NCBI RefSeq assembly: GCF_900177425.1
Contig: NZ_LT840184.1
Coordinates: 4,008,263-4,072,262 of the forward strand
Origin: Paenibacillus uliginis N3/975
GTDB lineage: Bacteria; Bacillota; Bacilli; Paenibacillales; Paenibacillaceae
Direction: 5' to 3'
Length of the DNA stretch: 64,000 nt
Position numbers and translations under genes: made by a program. The notes under the pieces were generated by a model. That model saw nothing but the letters and a program-made list of their open reading frames with translations. It ran no database searches and had not been told where the DNA came from. This document shows positions 17,761 through 26,161 of the stretch, one piece after another. Position 1 is the first letter of the stretch. Every line of letters starts with the position of its first letter.

Positions 17761-18180
17761 TCATTCATAAAACTCCATATGCTCTTTATCGGCCTTGTAA
17801 TAATCTAACCGATCTTTTAGATGCCCTGTATGAAACTCAAACATATGACCATCAGGATCCAAGAAATAAATCGATTTTTTATCCTTTTCATCTCGATCTC
17901 TCCCTGGCAATATATCCACACGCAAATCTTTCAATCTATTTAATAATAGATCAAAGTCTTTCTCTTTAATCGTGAAGGCAATATGCGTATATGTCCTTTG
18001 ATTCTGACTCCGGTCGATATCCTCTTGGTTTAGGGCAACCCATAAGCCATTTAAATCAAAATAAGCTAGCCTTCTTCCCTTTACTAATAGCTTTGCTTCA
18101 AACACATGGGTATAAAAATCAATGGACGTTTCTAAATCGGATACGGAAAAACATAAATGATTTATCGCTTTGATTTTCAT
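17761..18180 (-). CDS. fosB: FosB-type metallothiol transferase (fosfomycin resistance)
   Basis: A 139-residue VOC-fold protein very close to FosB in length and motifs: INHLCFSVSDLETSIDFY, YTHIAFTI, GRDRDEKDKKSIYFLDPDGH and the ending RLDYYKADKEHMEFY. The metal ligands are in the FosB positions: His8, His66 and Glu115. FosB opens the fosfomycin epoxide with bacillithiol (or cysteine) using a divalent metal, giving cytoplasmic detoxification. It is monocistronic in a run of unrelated single genes. Confidence 0.9.
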   Translation of the reverse strand: MKIKAINHLCFSVSDLETSIDFYTHVFEAKLLVKGRRLAYFDLNGLWVALNQEDIDRSQNQRTYTHIAFTIKEKDFDLLLNRLKDLRVDILPGRDRDEKDKKSIYFLDPDGHMFEFHTGHLKDRLDYYKADKEHMEFYE

Positions 18181-18225
18181 AGTTTAGGTTTCTCCCATCT
18201 TTATTCACGCTCATATGATTCTTCT

Positions 18226-18374
18226 CTATAAGACTAAAGCCATATTAATCTGTCCATGCTCTTCTATTGTAATTATCATCGCATCATCTTCGCTAGCTTC
18301 ATCATTTGAATGAAATTGCCATGCCCCATCATCTTCATCATGCGAAACGAAAAAGGCCAATCCTTCATTTTATA
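18226..18374 (-). pseudogene. C-terminal remnant of a hypothetical protein
   Basis: The minus-strand frame reads NEGLAFFVSHDEDDGAWQFH, then SNDEASEDDAMIITIEEHGQ and a stop. It is preceded at once by an in-frame TAA and no start codon. The DGAWQFHSND and late acidic segment resemble small proteins with a DUF2185-like ending, but the match is from memory and weak. It is a truncated leftover. Confidence 0.5.
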
Positions 18375-18398
18375 TATGTATTCCCTTCGATTAATTTG

Positions 18399-18884
18399 TT
18401 ATTTTGGAGGTTTTTGAGCTTGTCTGATCAGTTTTCCTCCATCAAAATGTCTACCATATTTTTTAATCGTTTCTTCGATTTCATGATCCATAGGAATCTG
18501 GTTTGAAATTTTCCAGGTTAAGAAATAGGCTTGCACCTTACCTCCATAAAAAACCCATGCAAAAAATTTGGTTGCAAATTTATGAGCTCCTTTGGTTCTA
18601 AAATTATTCATCGAGCTCCCATCTTTCCACACCGTAACAGTTTGACCAATTCCACTCTGAAGTTGTCCTGAGAGTTCGGCATATAATAATTTTTCATTCT
18701 TAGTTAGTTGTTTCTTAACAAATTCATTAACAATTCCATTTATGATAATTCTGAAAATATTGAATCTTTCTCCCCTTGTTACTGAAATAATCGCAGTCTC
18801 AGGCAAAAGTGTATCTCTATCGCCTAAAGTAAACTTAGCTCCGTACTTGTTGTTTGGATCTTGATGTTTTATCCATACCTTCAT
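18399..18884 (-). CDS. hypothetical protein
   Basis: A 161-residue soluble basic protein with a strong GGAGG before the ATG. No family is recognised. Visible features are the opening MKVWIKHQDPNNKYGAKFTL, a central KDGSSMNNFRTKGAHKFATKF and aromatic stretches. There is no signal peptide and no clear membrane helix. It lies in a run of unrelated single genes, so context does not suggest a job. Confidence 0.55.
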   Translation of the reverse strand: MKVWIKHQDPNNKYGAKFTLGDRDTLLPETAIISVTRGERFNIFRIIINGIVNEFVKKQLTKNEKLLYAELSGQLQSGIGQTVTVWKDGSSMNNFRTKGAHKFATKFFAWVFYGGKVQAYFLTWKISNQIPMDHEIEETIKKYGRHFDGGKLIRQAQKPPK

Positions 18885-19051
18885 GGAAACACCTCCAAAT
18901 TCTCTTTTTCAGTACTACAGCTAATATTTATGCGATATCCCACCTGATTAAGTCTGTCTGCGTATACAGTCAGCCGAAATATGCTGAGTCATGCATTGTC
19001 TCTCGCATATCAAGAAATAATTGCCTGCACTTCTATCTCTCCTTTAGACCC

Positions 19052-19438
19052 CTAATGATTTGTTTTTGGTGTAAGCCAAGCAATGTCATAGCCCATTTCG
19101 CTTAAAATTTCTAGTCCATTTTGAAATTCGATTATGTTTTCTCCGGTCCAACCATTTCTTAAGCCGTATAAGATGAACTTTTTAATCGTTTTTGGATGAT
19201 GTAAATTAAAAGTTTCTACTTTATTTGTCTTTTTATTTTTCAAATCAACGCCTATCAATAGTGGGCTGCCAGTAATAGGATCATCCCATGTACAAAAAAG
19301 GAACGTTAATGTTAAATTTTTCTTATCTTTTAGAGAAACCTTTAATGTAATATGGCTTCTTTTTTCGTTATATTTTTGATTCAAAACATATACATATTCT
19401 TTTTCATCTATAATCATGTTTCTTGTCTTTTTCTTCAT
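19052..19438 (-). CDS. hypothetical protein
   Basis: A 128-residue lysine-rich protein with AAGGG before the ATG. It looks beta-rich at first (HITLKVSLKDKKNLTLTFLF) and ends with a helical part (PKTIKKFILYGLRNGWTGEN). No family is recognised, and no signal peptide is seen. The remnant of an acetyltransferase copy lies immediately upstream. Confidence 0.5.
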   Translation of the reverse strand: MKKKTRNMIIDEKEYVYVLNQKYNEKRSHITLKVSLKDKKNLTLTFLFCTWDDPITGSPLLIGVDLKNKKTNKVETFNLHHPKTIKKFILYGLRNGWTGENIIEFQNGLEILSEMGYDIAWLTPKTNH

Positions 19439-19446
19439 AACTAAAC

Positions 19447-19594
19447 ACCCTTATATTAATATCTACAGTCAATAAATGACTATTATTAAATCTGAAAATG
19501 ATCTTGTATCCGTCATTCTCTGTATTGGCAAACTCCTCTTGGTGTGATTCTGAAGTATAATTTTTTGGTCAGTCAAACTAGTTGAGACTTTCAT
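19447..19594 (-). pseudogene. internally deleted second copy of the GNAT gene at 21693-22232
   Basis: Two blocks match that gene. Positions 19447-19566 match its last 37 codons and downstream flank (with GACGGATACAAGATCATTTT on the minus strand), and 19566-19594 match its first 10 codons (MKVSTSLTDQ). About 140 codons between them are missing, and the stop codon has changed. This is a duplicated gene reduced to its two ends. Confidence 0.85.
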
Positions 19595-19648
19595 ATAATT
19601 CTTCGTTCTATCGTATATCGCTCTCGTATTCATGACGACACACCACCT

Positions 19649-19696
19649 AAAAAAAGACGACCCGGCCTTAGATATCTCCTATCTTAGGTCAGGTCG
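19649..19696 (-). terminator. intrinsic terminator
   Basis: On the minus strand an imperfect stem with CGACC facing GGTCG and CCTAAGATA facing TATCTAAGG is followed by TCTTTTTTT. It lies about 205 bases after the stop of the symporter gene. Confidence 0.75.
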
Positions 19697-19902
19697 CGTG
19701 TTGTCTGGATCATCTTCCTTGATTATACATCTGTAAAGCAAGGGGCGTAAGCCCAATAGCGGAAATGCAATATTTTGTTCACTCATCACATAAACAACTA
19801 TACCGCTTTGAAAAATCCATCATGTCTCAGCAAACATTGTCTTATTGAGGTCCAAATGCCCTTCGCCCTTACTGTACTCTTATTATCTTTCAGAATCCCT
19901 TC

Positions 19903-21240
19903 TTATCTCTGTTTCATATGCCTTAGATAAAGACGCGTTTCAGTCACAACCACCCCAGACAAACCAAGCAGGGCAACTAGGTTCGGCAGTGCCATCAGTC
20001 CATTCACAATATCCGCGAGCAGCCAGATCGCTTGTAGCTTGATAAACGCGCCCACTCCGACCAGAACGATAAACACGATGCGGTAAGGCAGGATTGATTT
20101 AACGCCAAATAAGTATACGATGCAGCGTTCGCCGTAATAATTCCAGCCTAGAATCGTCGTAAACGCAAATAAAATGAGGCAAAACATAAGAATTAAGGAG
20201 CCAAACGGTAATGCCGCATCAAACGCCGCTTGTGTCATTTCCGCTCCTTCCGCAGCCCCATTCCAAGCGCCGGTTACAATCAGAGTCAATCCGGTCAGTG
20301 TGCATACAATAATCGTATCTATAAAAGTGCCCGTCATCGACACAAGTCCCTGCTCCGCAGGCCATTTCACCTTGGCCGCAGCGGCCGCAATCGGCGCACT
20401 GCCAAGACCGGATTCATTTGAAAATACACCTCTTGCGATGCCGTTGCGAATAGCCAGCATAACAGTAGCGCCGAGAAATCCGCCGCCTGCCGCGGTCGGA
20501 TTGAACGCGCTCTGAAACACGAGCGACAGAGCGTATGGAAGCTTATCAGCGAAGGCAATAAGCACGATGCAGCTTGTTACCACATAGACAATGGCCATGA
20601 TGGGCACAACTTTCGTGGTCACCCTTGTAATATTCTTGAGCCCTCCAAAGGTCACCAATGCAGTCAAAGCGGTCACTACAGCTGCAGTTGCAGCGACTGG
20701 AATACCCAAACTTGACTGCGTAGACGTTACAATGGCATTGACTTGCGGGAAGGTGCCAATCCCGAAAAATGCGACCAATACCCCACTCACAGCGAAAAAC
20801 ACAGCCAGCGGTTTATATCTTACACCCAAGCCTTGTTCAATATAATACATCGGCCCACCCGATACTTGCCCATTCTCGTCTATCTTCCGGTACTTTACGG
20901 CCAGCACACCTTCGGCGTATTTGGTTGCCATGCCAAAAAAAGCAGCCATCCACATCCAGAACAGCGCTCCCGGGCCGCCCATTTGAATAGCGGTCGCTAC
21001 ACCGACAATGTTCCCCGTTCCAATGGTGGCAGCCAGGGCGGTAGCAAGCGCGCCAAAGCTAGTTACGTCTCCTTGCCCTTCATTTTTTGCGGTGAATACG
21101 AGCTTGAGTGCCAGCGGCAGACGAAAAACTTGTAGCAAACCGAGGCGGAATGTGAAAAAAATCCCCGTCCCCACCAACAATACAAGAAGCGGCGGCCCCC
21201 ATACAAAATGATCCACACTGTCTAACCATTGTTCTAACAT
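19903..21240 (-). CDS. sodium:alanine/glycine symporter, AGCS family
   Basis: A 445-residue membrane protein starting MLEQWLDSVDHFVWGPPLLV; AGAGG sits 7 bases before this ATG, making the two earlier in-frame starts less likely. It has about eleven hydrophobic segments and the AGCS signatures GDVTSFGALATALAATIGTG and NIVGVATAIQMGGPGALFWM, then GGPMYYIEQGLG. It takes up alanine or glycine with sodium at the cytoplasmic membrane. The tandem glycine riboswitch and terminator in its leader argue that glycine is a real substrate and signal. Confidence 0.93.
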   Translation of the reverse strand: MLEQWLDSVDHFVWGPPLLVLLVGTGIFFTFRLGLLQVFRLPLALKLVFTAKNEGQGDVTSFGALATALAATIGTGNIVGVATAIQMGGPGALFWMWMAAFFGMATKYAEGVLAVKYRKIDENGQVSGGPMYYIEQGLGVRYKPLAVFFAVSGVLVAFFGIGTFPQVNAIVTSTQSSLGIPVAATAAVVTALTALVTFGGLKNITRVTTKVVPIMAIVYVVTSCIVLIAFADKLPYALSLVFQSAFNPTAAGGGFLGATVMLAIRNGIARGVFSNESGLGSAPIAAAAAKVKWPAEQGLVSMTGTFIDTIIVCTLTGLTLIVTGAWNGAAEGAEMTQAAFDAALPFGSLILMFCLILFAFTTILGWNYYGERCIVYLFGVKSILPYRIVFIVLVGVGAFIKLQAIWLLADIVNGLMALPNLVALLGLSGVVVTETRLYLRHMKQR

Positions 21241-21293
21241 GTACATTCCTCTTCCCCTCTTCAGCATCGATATCGATGTGTCTCACGACACGA

Positions 21294-21323
21294 AAAAAGA
21301 GTCAAATCGATAGATTTGACTCT
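21294..21323 (-). terminator. leader terminator of the glycine riboswitch
   Basis: A perfect 11-bp stem on the minus strand, AGAGTCAAATC facing GATTTGACTCT with a TATC loop, followed by TTTTTT. It lies between the riboswitch and the symporter start, so it is the probable expression platform or part of it. Confidence 0.85.
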
Positions 21324-21404
21324 GGGGACATTTTTGCAGAAAAGCAAATAAAACGATAGGTGATTATAATCACAAATTCGAATAATGATGCATAATATCT
21401 GCAA

Positions 21405-21590
21405 TCCCTGTCCTTTTACCTGAGAGTTTTAACGTGTACTGACACGTCTTGCCCCTTCGGTGCCCCACATCAGCGGAGTCTCTCCAGAGTTCTGTCCGTC
21501 TACGGTCCTGCTTGCTTCAATCCTTTGAGAATGATGCAAACGCCTGAGAGTTTTGCCCCTTCGGCCAAGCCATCGCCTGTCTCCCGTAAA
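21405..21590 (-). ncRNA. tandem glycine riboswitch
   Basis: Two aptamers are visible on the minus strand. The first starts at GGGAGACAGGCG and has GGCCGAAGGGGCAAAACTCT, then CAGG and AAAGGAT. The second starts GGACAGAACTCTGGAGAGAC and has CACCGAAGGGGCAAG, then AACTCTCAGG and AAAGGACAG. The CCGAAGGGGCAA and ACTCTCAGG pairs are the conserved glycine-aptamer core. It precedes the AGCS symporter, with a strong terminator in between. Whether glycine turns the gene on or off cannot be decided without folding the alternative stems. Confidence 0.93.
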
Positions 21591-21692
21591 CTTCATCCAG
21601 TTATGAAGTTGTTTATCTATTATAGAGAACCGTCTGCGATTCCGCAAGGATGTTCTCTATGGCAATACACCTTTATATTAATATCTACAAGT

Positions 21693-22232
21693 CTATAAAT
21701 GACTATTATCAAATCTAAAAATGATCTTGTATCCGTCATTCTCTGTATTGGCAAACTCCTCTTGGTGTGATTCAGAAGTGTAATTTTGAATTGTTTTTCT
21801 CCAAAATGATTGAGCCCTCTTATTTGCTTCTGTCGGGTTTGTTTGCAGTTCCCAAGACCCTTTATGTTTATTAAACACTTGTACTGCTGCAGCTTCAGCT
21901 ATACCTTTCCCACGGAATGGCCTCAACATAAAAAACTCATTCATGAAAAATTCACTGCCATGAGGCGTGTAAGGTGGAGTTGCTACAAACGCAAAGCCTG
22001 CCGGGATATCATCTACTCTAACTAAATACGGGAATAGTACAGATGGATTCTCCCACCAGACATCGAAAACTTTGTTTTGCTCATTCAACGTCAATATATC
22101 ATCATCTTCATATACACCATATCTATTCGGTTTCCATTCCCATATTTCAGATAAATCATGTAAGTATAGCGGGTACAAGTTGTTTACAATAAATTTTGTA
22201 GATTGGTCAGTCAAACTAATTGAGATTTTCAT
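21693..22232 (-). CDS. GNAT acetyltransferase
   Basis: A 179-residue protein with the acetyl-CoA loop in LRPFRGKGIAEAAAVQVFNK (R-G-K-G-I-A), then a KGSWELQTNPTEANKRAQSF helix and WRK near the end. GGGAGG precedes the ATG. It is intact, whereas a copy at 19447-19594 keeps only its two ends. A GNAT of similar architecture (36478-36969) is found in the repeat-bounded cassette array. The substrate is unknown. Confidence 0.88.
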   Translation of the reverse strand: MKISISLTDQSTKFIVNNLYPLYLHDLSEIWEWKPNRYGVYEDDDILTLNEQNKVFDVWWENPSVLFPYLVRVDDIPAGFAFVATPPYTPHGSEFFMNEFFMLRPFRGKGIAEAAAVQVFNKHKGSWELQTNPTEANKRAQSFWRKTIQNYTSESHQEEFANTENDGYKIIFRFDNSHL

Positions 22233-22257
22233 ATAATCCTCCCTGGTTGATCAACGT

Positions 22258-22946
22258 TCACACATGCTTCCACCATATTCCTGCACATTCAGGTACGGTT
22301 GACCACTGGTTTTCATCGATCTTTCTTGAAATATCTGAGCCAAAGAAAAACTCCATATTTTCTTTAGCTTCTGTCGTATTTGCAAACTGATAATCTGTCC
22401 TTATCCAGCGATGTGAAAAACCGTATTTACTCTCAAGAAGCGAATAATATTCTGTTAAAAACTTAGGTGGATTGGGGCTTTCAGTTCCAGTTCCCAAAGT
22501 CTCCAATATTATAATTGTCCCTGCAGGTTTCAAGACACGCATAAGTTCAGAAACGATTAACTCTAGGTTCTCTTTCCAATCAATATTGCCCGTGTTAGTT
22601 AAGTAACTAATGCTCCAACCAGATACAATTAAATCAATTGATGCATTGTCGATTGGAAGCTTTCGATGATCAGCTACAACGGTAGTCCAATTGCGAGACA
22701 AACTATTATTAATTAATTTTTTGTCTAAAAGCTCTAACATAGATTCAGATATATCTGTACAAACTAGTGAGTTAGCTTCCAGGGCTATAAAGCTTGAAAG
22801 CCTCCTGATCCAGCCCCTAGATCTAAAACATCCAGTCCTTTATATGACCTGATTTCTTTAATATACTCCGTTAAATCAGGTTGCCGACTAACCATATCCT
22901 CATATGAAAAAGATAGATCCTTATATATTTCATCATGACTTGGCAC
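22258..22946 (-). pseudogene. class I methyltransferase with one frameshift
   Basis: The start is GTG at 22946 with AGGAGGGG 6 bases upstream. The frame reads VPSHDEIYKDLSFSYEDMVS to KGLDVLDLGAGSGG, then runs into a stop. The next frame continues as RLSSFIALEANSLVCTDISE and is open to 22258. Adding one base after the GxGxG motif would restore a methyltransferase of about 229 residues. The defect is therefore a single-base loss (or a sequencing error) right at the SAM-binding loop. Confidence 0.8.
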
Positions 22947-23036
22947 TAAGATCCCCTCCTAATTTCGTATTTTATTAACTTCACATGATTGAGCACTTGT
23001 ATTCCGAGCTGTAATGTTCCCTCTTCATAAAAATCA

Positions 23037-23507
23037 CTATTCAAAATCATTCCAATGGTTTCTTACAAATTCAATCAACAACTTGTATATTAAATTATAA
23101 TCAATCCGATCGTACTTCTCGGTTAAATCTGACCAATATTTATATTTCGTTTCTTCATCCTCATTTGATAAATATGCCGTACTAGCTTGATCAAATATTT
23201 TTCTATGTTCATGTGCATTAAGAGATTGTAAACATTTAATTGTCTCTTCAATGTATACACCTTCACTATTTAAAAAATACTGTGACAATCCACCATTACC
23301 AATTTCTCCATCAAGCCTGCAAGCTAATGAGAGCGTCCTCTCGCTTTCATTCAGTGATTCAAAAGTTCGATTATTTCTGCTCATGGCAATCAACATCTCA
23401 GAAATCTTTTCTCTATCTGTATCATATCTTTGAAAGATATAGTCTTTTGAAAATATTATTTTAATCTCTCCTTTGTATCTTTTTGAATCACTCACTTGTT
23501 CTAACAA
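23037..23507 (-). CDS. DUF4375-domain protein, start uncertain
   Basis: The core LDGEIGNGGLSQYFLNSEGV with following helices is the DUF4375 (DMP19-like) signature, a domain of unknown function found singly in many bacteria. The open frame extends back to 23570, but its first codons lie inside the hairpin terminator of csaA. I chose TTG at 23507, 12 bases after AAGGAG; GTG at 23495 is also possible. The N-terminus may have been lost by rearrangement. Confidence 0.6.
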   Translation of the reverse strand: MLEQVSDSKRYKGEIKIIFSKDYIFQRYDTDREKISEMLIAMSRNNRTFESLNESERTLSLACRLDGEIGNGGLSQYFLNSEGVYIEETIKCLQSLNAHEHRKIFDQASTAYLSNEDEETKYKYWSDLTEKYDRIDYNLIYKLLIEFVRNHWNDFE

Positions 23508-23542
23508 GTTTGCTTTCAACTCCTTTTTAATTATGTAATAAA

Positions 23543-23567
23543 GACCAAGTGTTACGAACACTTGGTC
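23543..23567 (-). terminator. intrinsic terminator of csaA
   Basis: A perfect 11-bp stem, GACCAAGTGTT facing AACACTTGGTC with a 3-base loop, followed by TTTATTAC on the minus strand. It is 23 bases after the csaA stop. Confidence 0.8.
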
Positions 23568-23590
23568 CAAACTAAATATTCACTAATGTC

Positions 23591-23920
23591 TTAGGCAATA
23601 GGTGTACCGTTTTTAACAGGTTCATCTGGTTTTAGGAGCACCACATCACCCTCTACAGGAACACCGCCGATGACCAACACCTCCGATTTAAAACCGGCGA
23701 TACGTCTAACAGGAAAATTCATTACAGCGATTACTTGACGTCCAATAAGTTGTTCTGGTTCATATCTTTGTGTAATTTGAGCAGAAGAGTGTTTAATCCC
23801 CATCTCACCAAAATCGATTTCTAATTTTATTGCAGGTTTTCGAGCTTCTGGAAACGGCTCTGCTTTAATAACAGTACCGACACGAATATCTAATTTCATA
23901 AAATCCTCAATTGTCACCAT
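23591..23920 (-). CDS. csaA: CsaA, tRNA-binding-fold export chaperone
   Basis: A 109-residue protein starting MVTIEDFMKLDIRVGTVIKA; GGAGG lies 8 bases before this ATG, so the in-frame ATG five codons earlier is not used. KLDIRVGTV, KHSSAQITQRY, GRQVIAVMNFPVRRIAGFKS and EVLVIG are the CsaA signatures. CsaA is a dimeric OB-fold protein that binds tRNA-like ligands and unfolded preproteins in the cytoplasm and assists secretion in Bacillus. The length is that of the family. Confidence 0.93.
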   Translation of the reverse strand: MVTIEDFMKLDIRVGTVIKAEPFPEARKPAIKLEIDFGEMGIKHSSAQITQRYEPEQLIGRQVIAVMNFPVRRIAGFKSEVLVIGGVPVEGDVVLLKPDEPVKNGTPIA

Positions 23921-24218
23921 GGTTGCTGCCTCCATTTTACAGTTATACTAATTTCACGATATCACAATTGATAGTTAATGGTAATCCTTTTCTCGAAGAT
24001 CCTCAGGTAGATCAAGGAATTTCAGATCGCAGCGAAAAATCGTTGTTATATGATTAAGTGCTATCTTGAGATGCCTTCAACATGCTCTTAAACACCTCCG
24101 ACTTAACAAATACCGCTTCATCAAAATGTCTCTGGCAAACCCAGAAGTGTTAGTATTGCAGCGCAAATACGATGTAAACAGGTAATGTCGTCTTCCTGCT
24201 CACTATCTGCCACTAAGT
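23921..24218. other. gap with a possible gene remnant
   Basis: About 300 bases with no intact gene. On the minus strand near 24065-24130 a short stretch reads HFDEAVFVKSEVFKSMLKAS without a start and breaks off, which looks like decayed coding sequence of unknown origin. The csaA promoter should lie at its left edge. Confidence 0.3.
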
Positions 24219-24569
24219 CTACATCCAAATTCGACCCACTTCATATTCCTGATTTTCTTTACTTATTAAATAAATATCAGGATTTGTTAATTTACGCCAT
24301 TCTTCATATCCTATAGAATTATTAAAATACTTTAATATCAAAGACATTAATGCACCATGAGTTACTACCACTACATTTTGGTATGGTCCGTTGATAATTT
24401 CGTTAATTACTTCCATTCCTCTATTCATTGCTTCTCTGGATGATTCTCCTCCTTCATAAACTATTTCTAGGTTCTCATATGTTTCCTTTAAGAGTTCCAT
24501 CCAGTTATCCAGATTCTTCGAACTTAAAACTCGTTCTCGTATTGAACTAAAACGCAGAAAAGAACCCAT
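24219..24569 (-). pseudogene. histidine phosphatase (phosphoglycerate-mutase-like), N-terminally truncated
   Basis: The 116 residues include SSREAMNRGMEVINEIINGP and VVVVTHGALMSLILKYF, the second half of a histidine phosphatase with its late catalytic His. The N-terminal strand with the essential RHG motif is absent. The apparent start codon lies within the hairpin at 24561-24588, so the frame begins at a rearrangement joint. It is non-functional. Confidence 0.75.
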
Positions 24570-24588
24570 TTATTTAACAATGGGTTCT
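24561..24588 (-). terminator. hairpin, probable intrinsic terminator
   Basis: AGAACCCATT faces AATGGGTTCT with an 8-base loop; on the minus strand TTTTCTG follows. It lies 80 bases after the MFS gene stop. A short frame ending EDLKEVELLEDFC sits just before it on the minus strand and is probably the tail of a lost gene. Confidence 0.6.
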
Positions 24589-24667
24589 AACAAAAGTCTT
24601 CCAACAATTCGACTTCTTTCAGATCTTCTATGGCCTTCTTCCTATCAATAACGATTCTACAGACCCA

Positions 24668-26083
24668 TTACGTCAATGGAAACGAAGACTGTTTAGCCTG
24701 CTTTTCTTTTTGTATGCGGAAGGAAATGACAAAACTTATGATGATAAAAAGCAGCTGAATCAACAACGCCAGCATAACCCCCGTAAAAATGCCCCACTTA
24801 AACGTTTCGCTAATCGCTATTAAAGCTCCGCCGATCCCGATGCTTAGTCCCGGACTAAATGCATCGATGAATTGAATAACGGCGGAAACTTCCCCTTCTT
24901 CGCCTGCCCGGGCATGCTGCAGTGCGATAGCGCCTGTCGTCGGATTGGCCAGGCCGATGCCGAATCCTGTGAATAGCTGCGATATCAATGCATATACGAG
25001 TCCGTCGTCTGGAAGCCTGATTGAAGCGATAACTAACGCGACTCCAACGATCATGATACCGATACCGATAATTACTCGTTTTCTTCTGCCGGTGCCGCCG
25101 TCTCTTTCATCAAACCGGGATTGCAGCCAAGCTGCGGTAGACCAGCTTAATGCACCAGCAGCAACAATCAACCCTGCGAGATCTGCAGAAAACCCCTTCA
25201 CTTCGGTTAGCGCCAACACAACGTAGCTTTCCGTAGCAACGTAACACGCAACATATAACCCTCTTGTAACGATAGTTGCCGGCAAACCCTTTTTAACAGT
25301 AAAGGTACCTTCTGGCAATAACTTGCGCAAAGGTTTAATCATGATGAGAACTCCTGCAATCGTCAGCACAATTCCTTTCCATTCGGATATCCAACCTAAC
25401 CCAGTTAGCAGCAATCCCGTACCGACAGTTAATATAATCGCATACACTTCTTTGGAAAAGCCTTTTTTAATCGTTGTGTTATTCACGCTTGCCTGAAGCT
25501 GAAGCTTACGGAATGAAGGAAGAGTCAGCATGACGGCTAAAGCGATCAACGGAAGAACAAACCAGAATACAACTCTCCACGAGAAAAATTCCGCCAGAAG
25601 TCCTGCCAAATAAGGACCGATTAATGCCGGCATAATATAAGCGCTTGAAAATGCAGCAAGTATTTTCGTTCTGAGCGCGTCGGGATAACTTAATGTAATG
25701 CTGTAGTAAACACAGGTTATAATCGCACCCGCGCCAAAACCTTGAAACGCTCTCCCTGCGATTAACATGGGCATATTCACGGAAGTCCCCGCAACCGTTA
25801 TACCGATCACAAAGATGAGAATTGATACGATAAATGAGGTATACACGCCTAGTTTGTTAATCTGCTGTCCGATGATCATGGAACCAACGATTTGCGACAA
25901 TAAAAAAGAGCTGAATATCCATCCATATAAATGCAGACCGTTCAAATGCTGCGCCACATTAGGAGCAATCGTCGTAATGGCCAGCCCTTCAAATGCTACG
26001 GTTGTTACGGCAAGAATAATACCAATTGTCAACGCTCGGTACGGAACGTCAAAAATTCCGGCTTTAGTATGATTTGTTTCCAT
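24668..26083 (-). CDS. MFS drug:H+ antiporter, 14-helix (DHA2-like)
   Basis: A 471-residue membrane protein from METNHTKAGIFDVPYRALTI; GGAGAG sits 7 bases before this ATG, whereas the ATG five codons earlier lacks a site. It has about 14 hydrophobic segments, with motif A-like GQQINKLGVYTSF and antiporter motif C-like FSSAYIMPALIGPYLAGLLA. Such exporters pump drugs or metabolites out with proton influx. It follows a MarR gene on the same strand, and a MarR-box-like site lies between them, so repression by that MarR and induction by the exported compound is likely. Confidence 0.88.
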   Translation of the reverse strand: METNHTKAGIFDVPYRALTIGIILAVTTVAFEGLAITTIAPNVAQHLNGLHLYGWIFSSFLLSQIVGSMIIGQQINKLGVYTSFIVSILIFVIGITVAGTSVNMPMLIAGRAFQGFGAGAIITCVYYSITLSYPDALRTKILAAFSSAYIMPALIGPYLAGLLAEFFSWRVVFWFVLPLIALAVMLTLPSFRKLQLQASVNNTTIKKGFSKEVYAIILTVGTGLLLTGLGWISEWKGIVLTIAGVLIMIKPLRKLLPEGTFTVKKGLPATIVTRGLYVACYVATESYVVLALTEVKGFSADLAGLIVAAGALSWSTAAWLQSRFDERDGGTGRRKRVIIGIGIMIVGVALVIASIRLPDDGLVYALISQLFTGFGIGLANPTTGAIALQHARAGEEGEVSAVIQFIDAFSPGLSIGIGGALIAISETFKWGIFTGVMLALLIQLLFIIISFVISFRIQKEKQAKQSSFPLT

Positions 26084-26126
26084 CGTATCACTCTCCACAA
26101 CTTCTTATTATATACTAGCTTTGATC

Positions 26127-26150
26127 ATAATGGTCATGACAACTATATTC
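26127..26150. promoter_or_regulatory. probable MarR operator before the MFS gene
   Basis: The stretch ATAATGGTCATGACAACTAT (from 26127) nearly repeats, in the opposite orientation, the stretch upstream of the marR gene at 26616-26638 (ATAATGGTCATAGCAACTAT when read on the minus strand). It is 44 bases before the MFS start. Confidence 0.55.
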
Positions 26151-26161
26151 CCTGACCTCCT

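Noticed and set aside
20174..21135. Several plus-strand frames opposite the symporter gene
   Set aside because: They lie opposite a well-supported membrane protein gene and read as its antisense.
11559..24569. Extension of the cassette array to the other run of single small genes
   Set aside because: Functions are similar (GNAT, NUDIX, HAD, methyltransferases), but I found no member of the attC-like repeat family between them.
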